Of a stretch of 64,000 bases of DNA, positions 35,573-43,299 are shown piece by piece. Made by a program: the position numbers and the translations under genes. The notes below the pieces were generated by a model that saw nothing but the letters and a program-made list of their open reading frames with translations, had not been told where the DNA came from and did no database searches. Positions within the stretch are counted from its first letter, which is position 1. Every line of letters starts with the position of its first letter. Where the stretch lies: contig JAIPJY010000005.1 in assembly GCA_021733925.1 (NCBI GenBank), positions 1 through 64,000 of the forward strand, written 5' to 3'. The stretch comes from Prosthecobacter sp. (lineage in GTDB: Bacteria > Verrucomicrobiota > Verrucomicrobiia > Verrucomicrobiales > Verrucomicrobiaceae).

Positions 35573-36085
35573 ATGTCTCTGCCACCCCCCCGCCTGCCAC
35601 CGGTGTTTCGCCCCACCTTCAACGCGATACGGGAGGGCACGAACTGCAGCATCCATCCCACGGCCCAGGCGACGCTGAAGTGCATGTGCTGCAGCAACTT
35701 CATGTGCCCGACCTGTGACTTTGCGCTCAAAGGCGGCATCCATGTCTGCCCGAACTGCGCCATGTCCTCCGCAGTGCAGGGTCTCGGCCCCCGCCGTAAG
35801 CGCAATGTAGTCTGGGGCTATGTACTGGCGAGCATCGCCACCATCTGCCTGGCGGCCTTGATGAGCGGGCTGATGGCCGAGTACTTCATCGGAATGAATG
35901 AAACGGTGGCCGGGCTGGTGTTCAGCCTGTTCACCTTTGTGCCTGCCGCGATCGGTTTTGGGGCGTCGAGCAGCGCCTGTGAGCGGCACCTGCCCAACCC
36001 CATGTCCATCAAAGGGGCGATCATTTGGAACGGCCTGCTGCTCGCGGCCTTCATGGCGCTGACCATCATCGGCAATCTCTCGTAA
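35573..36085 (+). CDS. B-box-like zinc-finger membrane protein, second of pair
   Basis: A 170-residue protein with the same layout as its neighbour: a zinc site made of C25-x2-H28, C37-x2-C40, C45-x2-C48 and C59-x2-C62, then three hydrophobic helices (about 80-100, 108-130, 147-168). The two proteins share only the finger pattern, so they are distant paralogues. It ends 27 bases before the ubiquitin-like gene. Confidence 0.7.
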   Translation: MSLPPPRLPPVFRPTFNAIREGTNCSIHPTAQATLKCMCCSNFMCPTCDFALKGGIHVCPNCAMSSAVQGLGPRRKRNVVWGYVLASIATICLAALMSGLMAEYFIGMNETVAGLVFSLFTFVPAAIGFGASSSACERHLPNPMSIKGAIIWNGLLLAAFMALTIIGNLS

Positions 36086-36112
36086 ATCCTTCCCACTTTA
36101 AGCCACTGAGTC

Positions 36113-36385
36113 ATGCCCGACATACAGGTCCGTGTTCTTGATGTTTCTGGAAGCCGCAGCAATGACGTGCAGGCGCCGGATGATGTACCCGTAAACCGCA
36201 TTCTGGCAGTGCTGGTGGAGCGTCTCAACCTGCCGCTCAACAGCCCCGATGGGCAGCTGATGAGCTACAAGCTGCACCACCGGCGCAGCGGCACGCAGCT
36301 GCTGGATCATGTCACGCTGGCACAGGCGGGAGTCATGGGCGGGGACGAACTGCGGCTGCAACCCGAGATCACCGCCGGCTGCTGA
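36113..36385 (+). CDS. YukD/EsaB-like ubiquitin-fold protein
   Basis: A 90-residue single-domain protein with the beta-grasp pattern: IQVRVLDVSG, a helix VNRILAVLVERLNLP, YKLHHRRSG, and LAQAGVMGGDELRLQPE. The last pattern (LA..GV..GDEL.L) is typical of YukD-type ubiquitin-like proteins. The chain ends ITAGC, so a single Gly sits one residue before the end; there is no Gly-Gly. It is two bases upstream of the E1 gene, and E1, E2 and JAB genes follow, so it is the likely modifier. Confidence 0.83.
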   Translation: MPDIQVRVLDVSGSRSNDVQAPDDVPVNRILAVLVERLNLPLNSPDGQLMSYKLHHRRSGTQLLDHVTLAQAGVMGGDELRLQPEITAGC

Positions 36386-36387
36386 GC

Positions 36388-37575
36388 ATGAGCGATCCTC
36401 TCAACGTAGTTTCGCTGCGGGAGGGACGTTTTGCCCGATTTGAAGCGGTGTCCTGGTGGAGGCAGGAGCGCCTGCGGAACGCGCGTGTGCTGGTGATTGG
36501 CGCCGGGGCGCTGGGCAATGAGGTGCTGAAGAATCTGGCGCTGCTGGGCGTGGGTCACGTGGCCGTGGCGGACCTGGACCACGTGGAGCTGAGCAATCTA
36601 AGCCGCTCGGTGCTTTACCGTGAGACGGATGAAGGACGGCCCAAGGCCGAATGCGCCGCCAAGGCAATGAACGCGATTCACCCAGGAACGCAGGTCACGC
36701 CGCTGATCTGCAACGTGCTGGCGGATCTCGGACTGGGCTGGTTTCGCTGGGCAGATGTCGTGGTCGGTGCGCTGGACAACCGCGAGGCGCGGGTGTTCGT
36801 CAACAGCGCCTGCGCACGCACCGGCCGTGCCTGGGTGGATGGCGGAATCGAGGTGCTGCAGGGCATTGTGCGTGGCTTCTTCCCGCCCCAAACCGCCTGC
36901 TACGAATGTACGATGAGCCAGGTGGACTGGGATCTGATTCAAAAGCGGCGCTCATGCACCATGCTGGCCAAGCGCGCACTCGCGGAGCGTGGCACGCCCA
37001 CCACGCCCACGACCGCCTCGGTCATCGGTGGCATTCAGGCGCAGGAGGTCATCAAACTGCTGCATGGCATGGAGGCGCTGACCGGACGCGGCTTCTTCTT
37101 TGATGGTGCCCAGCACCAGTCCTACACGATGACCTACCCGGTGAATCCGGACTGCCCGTGGCATGAACCCGCCGCCGACATCATCCCTTTGGACACGGCC
37201 GGAGGAAACACGCCGCTGACACAGATCGCGGCGGAAGCCACGCAGCGCCTGGGTGGACTGGACGCCCTGGATCTGAGCCGTGAGCTGGTGGAGGCCATGG
37301 AATGCCCGGCCTGCGGAACTCAAACCGCTGTGTGGCGTGCCGTCGAGCATGTGAGCGAAGATCAGCTGCTGTGCCCCGGCTGTGGCGGCGCGTGTGCGCC
37401 GCGCCTGGTGCACAGCCTGCCAGCCGGAAGCCCGATGCTGGAGCGCACCGCACGTGAACTGGGCCTGCCCGCCTGGGATATTCTGTGGGCACGCCATGGC
37501 GAGCAGGCGCTGGGCTTTGAACTGGCCGCCGATTCTCCTTTTGCCAAAACCTCCCCTGCCAACCCAGCCCTGTGA
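36388..37575 (+). CDS. E1-like (ThiF-fold) ubiquitin-activating enzyme
   Basis: A 395-residue protein that would adenylate the C-terminus of the ubiquitin-like protein. The ATP-binding glycine loop is GAGALGNE (38-45), followed by Asp62/Asp64 and NLSR (70-73), the arginine of E1 enzymes. Cys190 in RRSCTML, followed by TPTTASVIGGIQAQEVIKLL, sits where E1 catalytic cysteines lie. Structural zinc ligands are likely C171/C174, C306/C309 and C329/C332. The C-terminal 90 residues are an extra zinc-ribbon-containing domain. It starts two bases after the ubiquitin-like gene and ends four bases before the JAB gene. Confidence 0.9.
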   Translation: MSDPLNVVSLREGRFARFEAVSWWRQERLRNARVLVIGAGALGNEVLKNLALLGVGHVAVADLDHVELSNLSRSVLYRETDEGRPKAECAAKAMNAIHPGTQVTPLICNVLADLGLGWFRWADVVVGALDNREARVFVNSACARTGRAWVDGGIEVLQGIVRGFFPPQTACYECTMSQVDWDLIQKRRSCTMLAKRALAERGTPTTPTTASVIGGIQAQEVIKLLHGMEALTGRGFFFDGAQHQSYTMTYPVNPDCPWHEPAADIIPLDTAGGNTPLTQIAAEATQRLGGLDALDLSRELVEAMECPACGTQTAVWRAVEHVSEDQLLCPGCGGACAPRLVHSLPAGSPMLERTARELGLPAWDILWARHGEQALGFELAADSPFAKTSPANPAL

Positions 37576-37579
37576 GACC

Positions 37580-38683
37580 ATGAAGAAATCTTCTTCTGCC
37601 AGCAACAAAGCCGCCGCCGCCGATGTGAATGTGACGCCTGCTGCAACGGTGAACAAGCCGGTGCGCAAATCCTTCCCGGGGCCTCGTGGTGCTCATGCGC
37701 CACTGCGGGTAGGCGTGGACCGTGAGGCGCAGGCGGAGATCGTCGCGCATGCGAAGGAGTCTCTGCGTGCAGAAGTCTGCGGGGTGATGGTGGGTGAGGT
37801 GGGGCAGGATGATGAAGGCCTCTTTGTGCATGTGCAGGCGGTCATTCGCGGCACGGCGGCCAGCGGTGGCAGCACGCATGTGACCTTCACGCAGGAAACG
37901 TGGACGCTCATCCACACAGCGCTGGAGCGCGACCACCCACGCAAGCAGATGGTCGGCTGGTATCACACGCATCCGGGTTTTGGTGTGGAGTTTTCGGAAA
38001 TGGATCTCTTCATCCAGCGCAATTTCTTCGCCGGACCTTCGCAGATCGCGCTGGTGACGGATCCCATCACCGGGGCGGTCGCCATCGCGGCGAACCACGA
38101 GTCCGGGGGCGTCACCTATCTGCCACGCTACTGGGTGGATGGTCGGGAGCAGACGGCCAGCGTCCCTGCCACGGCCTCCTCAGGCGGCGGGGGGGAACCG
38201 GGGAGCAGCGGCAGCACCGACGTGCGGGCGCTGGAAGACCGGCTCAATCAGATCACCGCAGCGGTGGAAGACCTGCGGACTTCCTTGTACCATTTTTTGC
38301 TCACGGTGGGAGCCGTTGTCTGTCTGGGCGTCGTCGCCATCGTGGGCTGGTACGTACGTGACCAGTTCCGCGCGCGTGTCACGCCGCCGGAAGTCAGCAG
38401 CTATGTGCCGGTGCCGGTGAAGATCGGTGACAAGACCGTCATGCTGGGCGTCGGCGTGGTGAAGTGGGACGTGCCGGATGAGCTCAATGCGCTCGTCGTC
38501 GAAATGGCCAGGCTCCAGATGGAGGAGGAAGCCAAACGCGAGAAGGAAGCGGAAGAAAAAGCCGCCAAAGAGGCCCCCAAAGAATCTTCCAAAGAGCCTG
38601 CCAAGCAACCTTCCAAAGAAGCTCCGAAAGACACTTCCAAGGAAGCCCCGAAAGAAGCCCTCAAGCCCGCCGCAGTACCATGA
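37580..38683 (+). CDS. Membrane-anchored JAB/JAMM isopeptidase
   Basis: A 367-residue protein with a complete JAMM zinc-protease site: Glu65, then HTHPGFGVEFSEMD supplying His129, His131, Ser139 and Asp142 (HxHx7Sx2D). JAMM proteases remove or trim ubiquitin-like proteins. A linker (about 195-235, Gly/Ser-rich then helical) leads to one membrane helix (239-259), a beta-like stretch, and a Lys/Glu-rich tail of KEAPK/SKEP repeats (from about 315). The start at 37580 (MKKSSSAS) is four bases past the E1 stop. Its end overlaps the next start by four bases. Confidence 0.9.
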   Translation: MKKSSSASNKAAAADVNVTPAATVNKPVRKSFPGPRGAHAPLRVGVDREAQAEIVAHAKESLRAEVCGVMVGEVGQDDEGLFVHVQAVIRGTAASGGSTHVTFTQETWTLIHTALERDHPRKQMVGWYHTHPGFGVEFSEMDLFIQRNFFAGPSQIALVTDPITGAVAIAANHESGGVTYLPRYWVDGREQTASVPATASSGGGGEPGSSGSTDVRALEDRLNQITAAVEDLRTSLYHFLLTVGAVVCLGVVAIVGWYVRDQFRARVTPPEVSSYVPVPVKIGDKTVMLGVGVVKWDVPDELNALVVEMARLQMEEEAKREKEAEEKAAKEAPKESSKEPAKQPSKEAPKDTSKEAPKEALKPAAVP

Positions 38684-40047
38684 GCAATCCCATCATCCGC
38701 ATCACCCACGAAGAGGCCGCCAGCAGCCATGTGGATGACCTGATCAAACGCCAGATGAGCCTGCGCGGTGATCCGGGCGTGACGCGCCATACGGCGCGCA
38801 GCTGGTATTACCAAAGCTGGTTTCTCTTCATGATCGTCGGGTTCATCGGAGCCATGTGCGCGTGGGGGCTGACGGAGCCGTGGTATAACGATTATGAATA
38901 CACTCAGGGCGCGGTCACGGACCTGGACTACTCCTTCACCCAGGACACCACCAACAAAGACGAGGTGCTGCCTTTCGTGATGGGTCACCTCAAGGTCAAT
39001 GGCGAGGACATCGTGCTGCTGCACACCACACGCGAACTGCTGCCAGACGGAACCACGCGCAAGCTGGGGCACGATCTGCTGAAAAATGGCGAAACGGCAG
39101 GGTTCTATGTGGAGTTCAAAGAGTCCCCCACCGAAGAAATTTCACTGTGCAGCTTCGTCGTGCGCTCACCACCACCCTTAGCGTCTGGAGACAAGCCCAT
39201 GACCCTGCGTGCCATGGCAAAACGCAGCAACACGATCGGCCTGCTGCTGTTCTCCATCGTGGCAGGATTCATCGGCTTTTTCATTGGTGCGGCGGACGGC
39301 ATCGTCTGCCGTCTGCCACGGCGTGCCATTCTCTCCGGCTTCGTCGGTTTGTTTGTCGGTCTAGTCGGGGGTCTGGTGTCAGGCGTGATCGCCAACATCG
39401 TGTACATGCCCCTCACGCAATGGGCTCTGAGCCAGGGTGGCGAGGCCGGCGGAATGAGCGCGACGGGCTTTGGCATCCAGATGCTGGGGAGAACACTGGC
39501 CTGGGGGCTGGCGGGCATGACCATGGGGCTGGGGCAGGGCATTGCCCTGCGTTCTCAGCGTCTCATCGCCTACGGCTTCATCGGCGGCATCGTGGGTGGT
39601 CTGCTGGGCGGACTGTTCTTCGATCCGGTGGACATCCTGCTTCTCGGCACGGACAAGCCGAGCGCACACATCAGCCGGCTGGTCGGGCTGGGCATCATCG
39701 GCCTCAGTGTGGGTGCCATGATCGGCGTGGTGGAGCTGCTGGCACGTGACGCCTGGCTGCAGATGACGCAGGGGCCGCTGAAGGGGAAGGAATTCCTGAT
39801 CTTCAAGGACGTGATGCATGCCGGCTCCTCGCCCCGCTCAGATCTCTACCTCTTCAATGACCCGCGCATTGCCGAACATCACATGGTGATCCGCGCGGTG
39901 GGTGAGGACTGTGAAGTCGAGACCAAGCAACCCGAGTCACATCCGGTTCTGATCAATGGCCGGGCGGTCAAACGCGCGCGGTTGAAGCATGGTGACACCG
40001 TGGCGCTCGGCGGCACCCAGTTTGTGTTCCAGAAGCGCAAATCCTGA
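38680..40047 (+). CDS. Multi-pass membrane protein with C-terminal FHA domain
   Basis: A 455-residue protein. One membrane helix at about 46-63 is followed by an outside domain of about 120 residues, then five or six Gly-rich helices between about 187 and 345. Residues about 360-455 form an FHA domain: GKEFLIF, SDLYLFNDPRIAEHHMVIR, PVLINGRAVKRARLKHGDTV, with the family S-x-x-H-like RIAEHH. FHA domains bind phosphothreonine, so the protein may link the conjugation pathway to a kinase; no kinase gene is in the window. ATGA overlap with the JAB gene. Confidence 0.83.
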   Translation: MSNPIIRITHEEAASSHVDDLIKRQMSLRGDPGVTRHTARSWYYQSWFLFMIVGFIGAMCAWGLTEPWYNDYEYTQGAVTDLDYSFTQDTTNKDEVLPFVMGHLKVNGEDIVLLHTTRELLPDGTTRKLGHDLLKNGETAGFYVEFKESPTEEISLCSFVVRSPPPLASGDKPMTLRAMAKRSNTIGLLLFSIVAGFIGFFIGAADGIVCRLPRRAILSGFVGLFVGLVGGLVSGVIANIVYMPLTQWALSQGGEAGGMSATGFGIQMLGRTLAWGLAGMTMGLGQGIALRSQRLIAYGFIGGIVGGLLGGLFFDPVDILLLGTDKPSAHISRLVGLGIIGLSVGAMIGVVELLARDAWLQMTQGPLKGKEFLIFKDVMHAGSSPRSDLYLFNDPRIAEHHMVIRAVGEDCEVETKQPESHPVLINGRAVKRARLKHGDTVALGGTQFVFQKRKS

Positions 40048-40062
40048 GCCCTGAACAAACCC

Positions 40063-40650
40063 ATGAGCGAATCGACCCTTTCCGAGGCCGGCACCTGCAC
40101 GATCTGCCTGACCGGCATCGACCAGGACGGAGAGCCCGTGGCCTGCCCTGCCTGCCAGGCACCCTATCACCTCGAGTGCTGGACGGAGAACCACGGCTGC
40201 GGGGTGTACGGCTGCCAGCATGCGCCGCAGGTGGAGCTGCGCACGCAGATGGAAATCCCGGTTTCTTTCTGGGGCCAGGAGAACAAGCCCTGCCCAAGCT
40301 GCCGCCAGAGCATCGCCGCAGCCGCCCTGCGCTGCCGTCATTGCGGCGTCATCTTTACCAGTGCCCAACCGCAGGACGCCGAGTCTTTTCGTGCGAAGGA
40401 AAACCTGACAGCGCGGCTGCCTGCCACGCAACGCAGCATCAAGATCCTGTTTGTGCTCTGCATTCTGCCCTTCACGGCGCCTCTGGGCGCGCTGGTCGCA
40501 GCCATCTGGTATGCGCTGCGGCGCAAGGAAGTCCGTGCGCTGCCTGCCTTCTACGGTGCCCTGTGCAAAATTGGCATCGGCATCGGCCTGCTGGAAACAG
40601 CCATCATCATCCTCATGAGCCTGCTCTACAACACCTCCCACGCAGCCTGA
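40063..40650 (+). CDS. Prokaryotic RING-finger membrane protein, E3 candidate
   Basis: A 195-residue protein. A C4HC3 RING-type site is seen: C12-x2-C15, C28-x2-C31, H36-x2-C39, C46-x4-C51, with the pattern CPACQAPYHLECW and HGCGVYGC of the Prok-RING families. A second zinc ribbon has C77/C80 and C91/C94. Two or three membrane helices follow (about 126-150, 165-190). RING fingers of eukaryotes recruit E2 enzymes; the E2 gene is next, 26 bases downstream. E3 activity is inferred, not shown. Confidence 0.83.
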   Translation: MSESTLSEAGTCTICLTGIDQDGEPVACPACQAPYHLECWTENHGCGVYGCQHAPQVELRTQMEIPVSFWGQENKPCPSCRQSIAAAALRCRHCGVIFTSAQPQDAESFRAKENLTARLPATQRSIKILFVLCILPFTAPLGALVAAIWYALRRKEVRALPAFYGALCKIGIGIGLLETAIIILMSLLYNTSHAA

Positions 40651-40676
40651 AACACTGAACTGAACAGCCCCACGCC

Positions 40677-41135
40677 ATGAACCCCCGACTCCGACGTCTT
40701 CAGGCCGATTACCAAAGTGTCTCAACCGCTCTCGCTGCGCACCCCACCATCCGCCTCGCAGGCGTGGAGGGCACTCCCCCCGAACGCTACTTCATCGACT
40801 TTTATGTGCGGGGGCTGCTGCCTGAGGGTGATGACTCCTTCAAGGTCGGCGAGTCTCACCGTGCGGAGGTCTATCTGCCGCTGGATTATCCGCGCCGCCC
40901 GCCTGTATGCCGCATGCTGACCCCCGTCTTCCACCCGAACATTGATCCGCAGAAAATCTGCATCGGGGATCACTGGAGCGCCGGTCAAACGCTGCCGCTG
41001 CTCATCTCCCGCATCGCAGAGATGATCACCTATCAAAGCTACAATGTGAAAAGCCCGCTGAATGCGAAGGCGGCCGCCTGGGCGGAGCAAAACCTGAGCG
41101 CCCTGCCTCTGGACAAGCGTGACCTGACTTGCTGA
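40677..41135 (+). CDS. E2-like ubiquitin-conjugating enzyme
   Basis: A 152-residue E2 of strikingly eukaryotic form: VYLPLDYPRRPPVCRMLTPV is the E2 beta-sheet, HPN sits at 86-88, and Cys95 in KICIG, seven residues on, is the likely catalytic cysteine, then DHWSAGQTLPLLISRI and NVKSPLNAKAA match the E2 helix region. It has no membrane segment. The last gene of the operon, ending 41 bases before the leaderless small gene. It would carry the ubiquitin-like protein from E1 to a target, perhaps via the RING protein. Confidence 0.9.
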   Translation: MNPRLRRLQADYQSVSTALAAHPTIRLAGVEGTPPERYFIDFYVRGLLPEGDDSFKVGESHRAEVYLPLDYPRRPPVCRMLTPVFHPNIDPQKICIGDHWSAGQTLPLLISRIAEMITYQSYNVKSPLNAKAAAWAEQNLSALPLDKRDLTC

Positions 41136-41142
41136 GGCAGAG

Positions 41143-41170
41143 TTGACACGGCGCGTGGTGACCGCATACT
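41143..41170 (+). promoter_or_regulatory. Promoter of the small CxxC gene, leaderless type
   Basis: TTGACA at 41143-41148 and CATACT at 41165-41170 are 16 bases apart. The ATG at 41177 is seven bases past the -10 box, so transcription would start at or next to the first codon. Confidence 0.6.
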
Positions 41171-41176
41171 TGCGTC

Positions 41177-41602
41177 ATGTCCTCCCGCCCCAAAGCATCG
41201 CTGCTGCCGCGAATGGCGCGGCTGGTGATCGTGGGGACGATCTGTCTGTCTCTGGGTCTGCACTGGGCGCTGCTGCAGGGAGTCGCGTGGGCTGGCATGC
41301 TGGTCTCCTTTGCCAGCGAAGGCACAGTGATGGAGGCGGTGCAGAAAACCTTCGATGGGCAGCATGGCTGCGCGCTTTGCAAAAAAGTGAAGGAAGGCAG
41401 CAGCTCTGACCGCAAGCAGCCGCAGCAGGTGGGACAGTCCATGCAGAAGATCAACGCCGTACTGGTGGAGATGACGACCCTGACCGCCCCTGCAGGAAAC
41501 ACTTTCTCATTCGTGCCGCTGCACGAAACGTTGGTGCAACGCACCGAACTGCCGGAGACGCCACCGCCACGACGCGGCAGCAGCCTCCGCTCTCTGAGCT
41601 GA
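41177..41602 (+). CDS. Small membrane-anchored CxxC protein, copy 1
   Basis: A 141-residue protein with one helix (about 14-38, ending WAGMLVSFA) and a soluble tail with FDGQHGCALCKKV, a CxxC pair that could bind metal or be redox active. The C-terminus ends in a Pro-rich ETPPPRRG stretch. A paralogue at 48142 shares helix, CxxC block and Pro-rich end. Both stand at the edges of the redox/copper gene cluster, which suggests metal handling; no function is known. Confidence 0.7.
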   Translation: MSSRPKASLLPRMARLVIVGTICLSLGLHWALLQGVAWAGMLVSFASEGTVMEAVQKTFDGQHGCALCKKVKEGSSSDRKQPQQVGQSMQKINAVLVEMTTLTAPAGNTFSFVPLHETLVQRTELPETPPPRRGSSLRSLS

Positions 41603-41751
41603 GCCCCATGCACGCACCCGCCGCCTGAACTCGCAGGCGTGTGACCTGCCGCGTGGCTGCAAACACCCCCATCCGCACCGCCATGCCCTGCAGGGACGCT
41701 CATGGCGTGTGAGGTCTTCAGTTCATGCGTCCCCACTCATTCATCTTTTTT

Positions 41752-42222
41752 ATGTCCCTTTTTTCAAAACACCTCCTCGCAGCCGCTTGTCTGCTGCCCT
41801 TCACTTCGCTCATTCACGCTCAGGATTCCCTCGCACGCGGCCAGACCGTTTACATGCAGGTCTGCTTCGCGTGCCATCAGCCCACGGGCCTGGGCCTGCC
41901 GGGCATGTTCCCTCCGCTGGCCAGCTCTGACTGGGTGGCGGCGAAAAAGCCGGACCGCATCATCCGCATGGTGCTGCATGGCTTCACCGGCCCCATCACG
42001 CTCAATGGCAAACCCTTCACCTCCCCCGCGCCGCTGATGCCGCCGCAGGGCGCGGCGCTCAGTGATAAACAAATCGCTGATGTCCTGAGCTATGTGCGCA
42101 GCAGCTTTGGCAACAAGGCGGGTGCCGTCACGCCTGAGCAAGTCGCCACCATCCGCGAAGCTGAGAAGGCCCGCAGCGCGATGTGGACCGAGGCTGAAAT
42201 CCTCAAAATCCCCACCGAATAA
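41752..42222 (+). CDS. Exported cytochrome c
   Basis: A 156-residue class I cytochrome c with a signal peptide (about 1-23) and haem motif CFACH, followed by GLGLPGMFPPLASSDW and a PLMPPQG methionine-ligand region. The fold is that of small c6/c-like cytochromes in oxidase operons. ATG 41725 would add nine residues. It is followed four bases later by the SCO-like gene, so copper and electron supply to an oxidase is the probable context. Confidence 0.85.
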   Translation: MSLFSKHLLAAACLLPFTSLIHAQDSLARGQTVYMQVCFACHQPTGLGLPGMFPPLASSDWVAAKKPDRIIRMVLHGFTGPITLNGKPFTSPAPLMPPQGAALSDKQIADVLSYVRSSFGNKAGAVTPEQVATIREAEKARSAMWTEAEILKIPTE

Positions 42223-42226
42223 AGCG

Positions 42227-42940
42227 ATGCCTGACTCACCTTATCCAAGTATTCGCTACACCTCCGCCGGGACTGACCTTCGCGTCAGCACCGGCTCCTG
42301 GGTGCGCATGGGGCTTGGCATTGGCATGGCCATCGCGGGCGTGCTGCTGCTGGGGCACTATGCCCGACAGGCTCTCCCGCAGGCACCGCTGCCAGTGGTC
42401 ACGCAAATCAAAGGCGACCTCGAAGCCACCGAGCGCAGCGGGCAGACGGTGAAACTTTCCGCCCTGCGCGGGAAGGTCACCGTCATGGCCTGCCTGTACA
42501 CCGTGTGTCCGCATGGATGCGCGGCGGTGGTGGCGCAGATGCAGAAACTCAACGCGGCCTATCGCACGCGACCGGATTTCCATCAGGTCTCGCTAGCGGT
42601 GGCACCTGAACGCGACACCTCAGACTTCCTCAAGGCCTATGCCGAAGGCGTGGGTGCGAGAACTGATGATCCTTGGTGGTTCGTCACCGGTGAGCAGCAG
42701 CGCATCTGGGACTACATGACGAACGACCTGCAACTGCAGGCTCCCGCCGCCATCCCGGAGGAGAAGCGCATCAATCCGCTCGACTTTTACGAGCACGATC
42801 TGCGCCTCGTCCTCATCGACCGCCAGGGCCGCGTGCGCGGCTACTACGCCGTCTTCCACCCTCAACCCGAGATCGCCACGATCATGATCGACAAGCTTGA
42901 TCGTGACGTGCAGCGCCTGCTCGACAACCCCGCCGAATAA
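42227..42940 (+). CDS. SCO1/SenC-like copper chaperone
   Basis: A 237-residue membrane-anchored thioredoxin-fold protein, helix at about 30-48, copper/redox motif CPHGC (C94, C98) and a downstream YEHDLRLVLID with the third-ligand-type histidine. SCO proteins deliver copper to cytochrome oxidase. It is preceded by a cytochrome c gene and followed 22 bases later by an HMA-domain gene, fitting a metal-and-oxidase module. Confidence 0.85.
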   Translation: MPDSPYPSIRYTSAGTDLRVSTGSWVRMGLGIGMAIAGVLLLGHYARQALPQAPLPVVTQIKGDLEATERSGQTVKLSALRGKVTVMACLYTVCPHGCAAVVAQMQKLNAAYRTRPDFHQVSLAVAPERDTSDFLKAYAEGVGARTDDPWWFVTGEQQRIWDYMTNDLQLQAPAAIPEEKRINPLDFYEHDLRLVLIDRQGRVRGYYAVFHPQPEIATIMIDKLDRDVQRLLDNPAE

Positions 42941-42962
42941 TCACCCACCCACCTCCAATTCC

Positions 42963-43280
42963 ATGAAACACCTTCTCACACTCGTTCTCAGTCTCATCAC
43001 CCTGGCCACCTGCACTGCCGGAGATCCGGTCAAATTCGTCTATCAGGGCGAAGTCGCCGGCATCATGTGCATCCACTGCACCAACAAGGTGGAAGCTGCG
43101 ATGAAGAAGCTCCCGGACGTGCAAAGCGTCAAAGTCACCCGCGACGAAAAAGGCGGACTGCCCAAGCTCGAAATCATCGCCACCAACGCGAAGATCACAC
43201 GCGAAGACGCCGTCAAAGCTCTGGGGGACGATGCCAAGATGTATGACATCCGCAGCTTGAACCTCGTTAAAGCGCATTGA
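42963..43280 (+). CDS. Exported heavy-metal-associated (HMA) domain protein
   Basis: A 105-residue protein with a signal peptide (about 1-19) and one HMA-type domain: GIMCIHCTNKVEAAMKKLP carries the CxxC metal site (Cys36, Cys39). A periplasmic copper-binding protein is likely, working with the SCO-like neighbour. The start at 42963 is chosen for the signal peptide. Confidence 0.83.
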   Translation: MKHLLTLVLSLITLATCTAGDPVKFVYQGEVAGIMCIHCTNKVEAAMKKLPDVQSVKVTRDEKGGLPKLEIIATNAKITREDAVKALGDDAKMYDIRSLNLVKAH

Positions 43281-43299
43281 TGACCTAGCGAAAGGCTTC

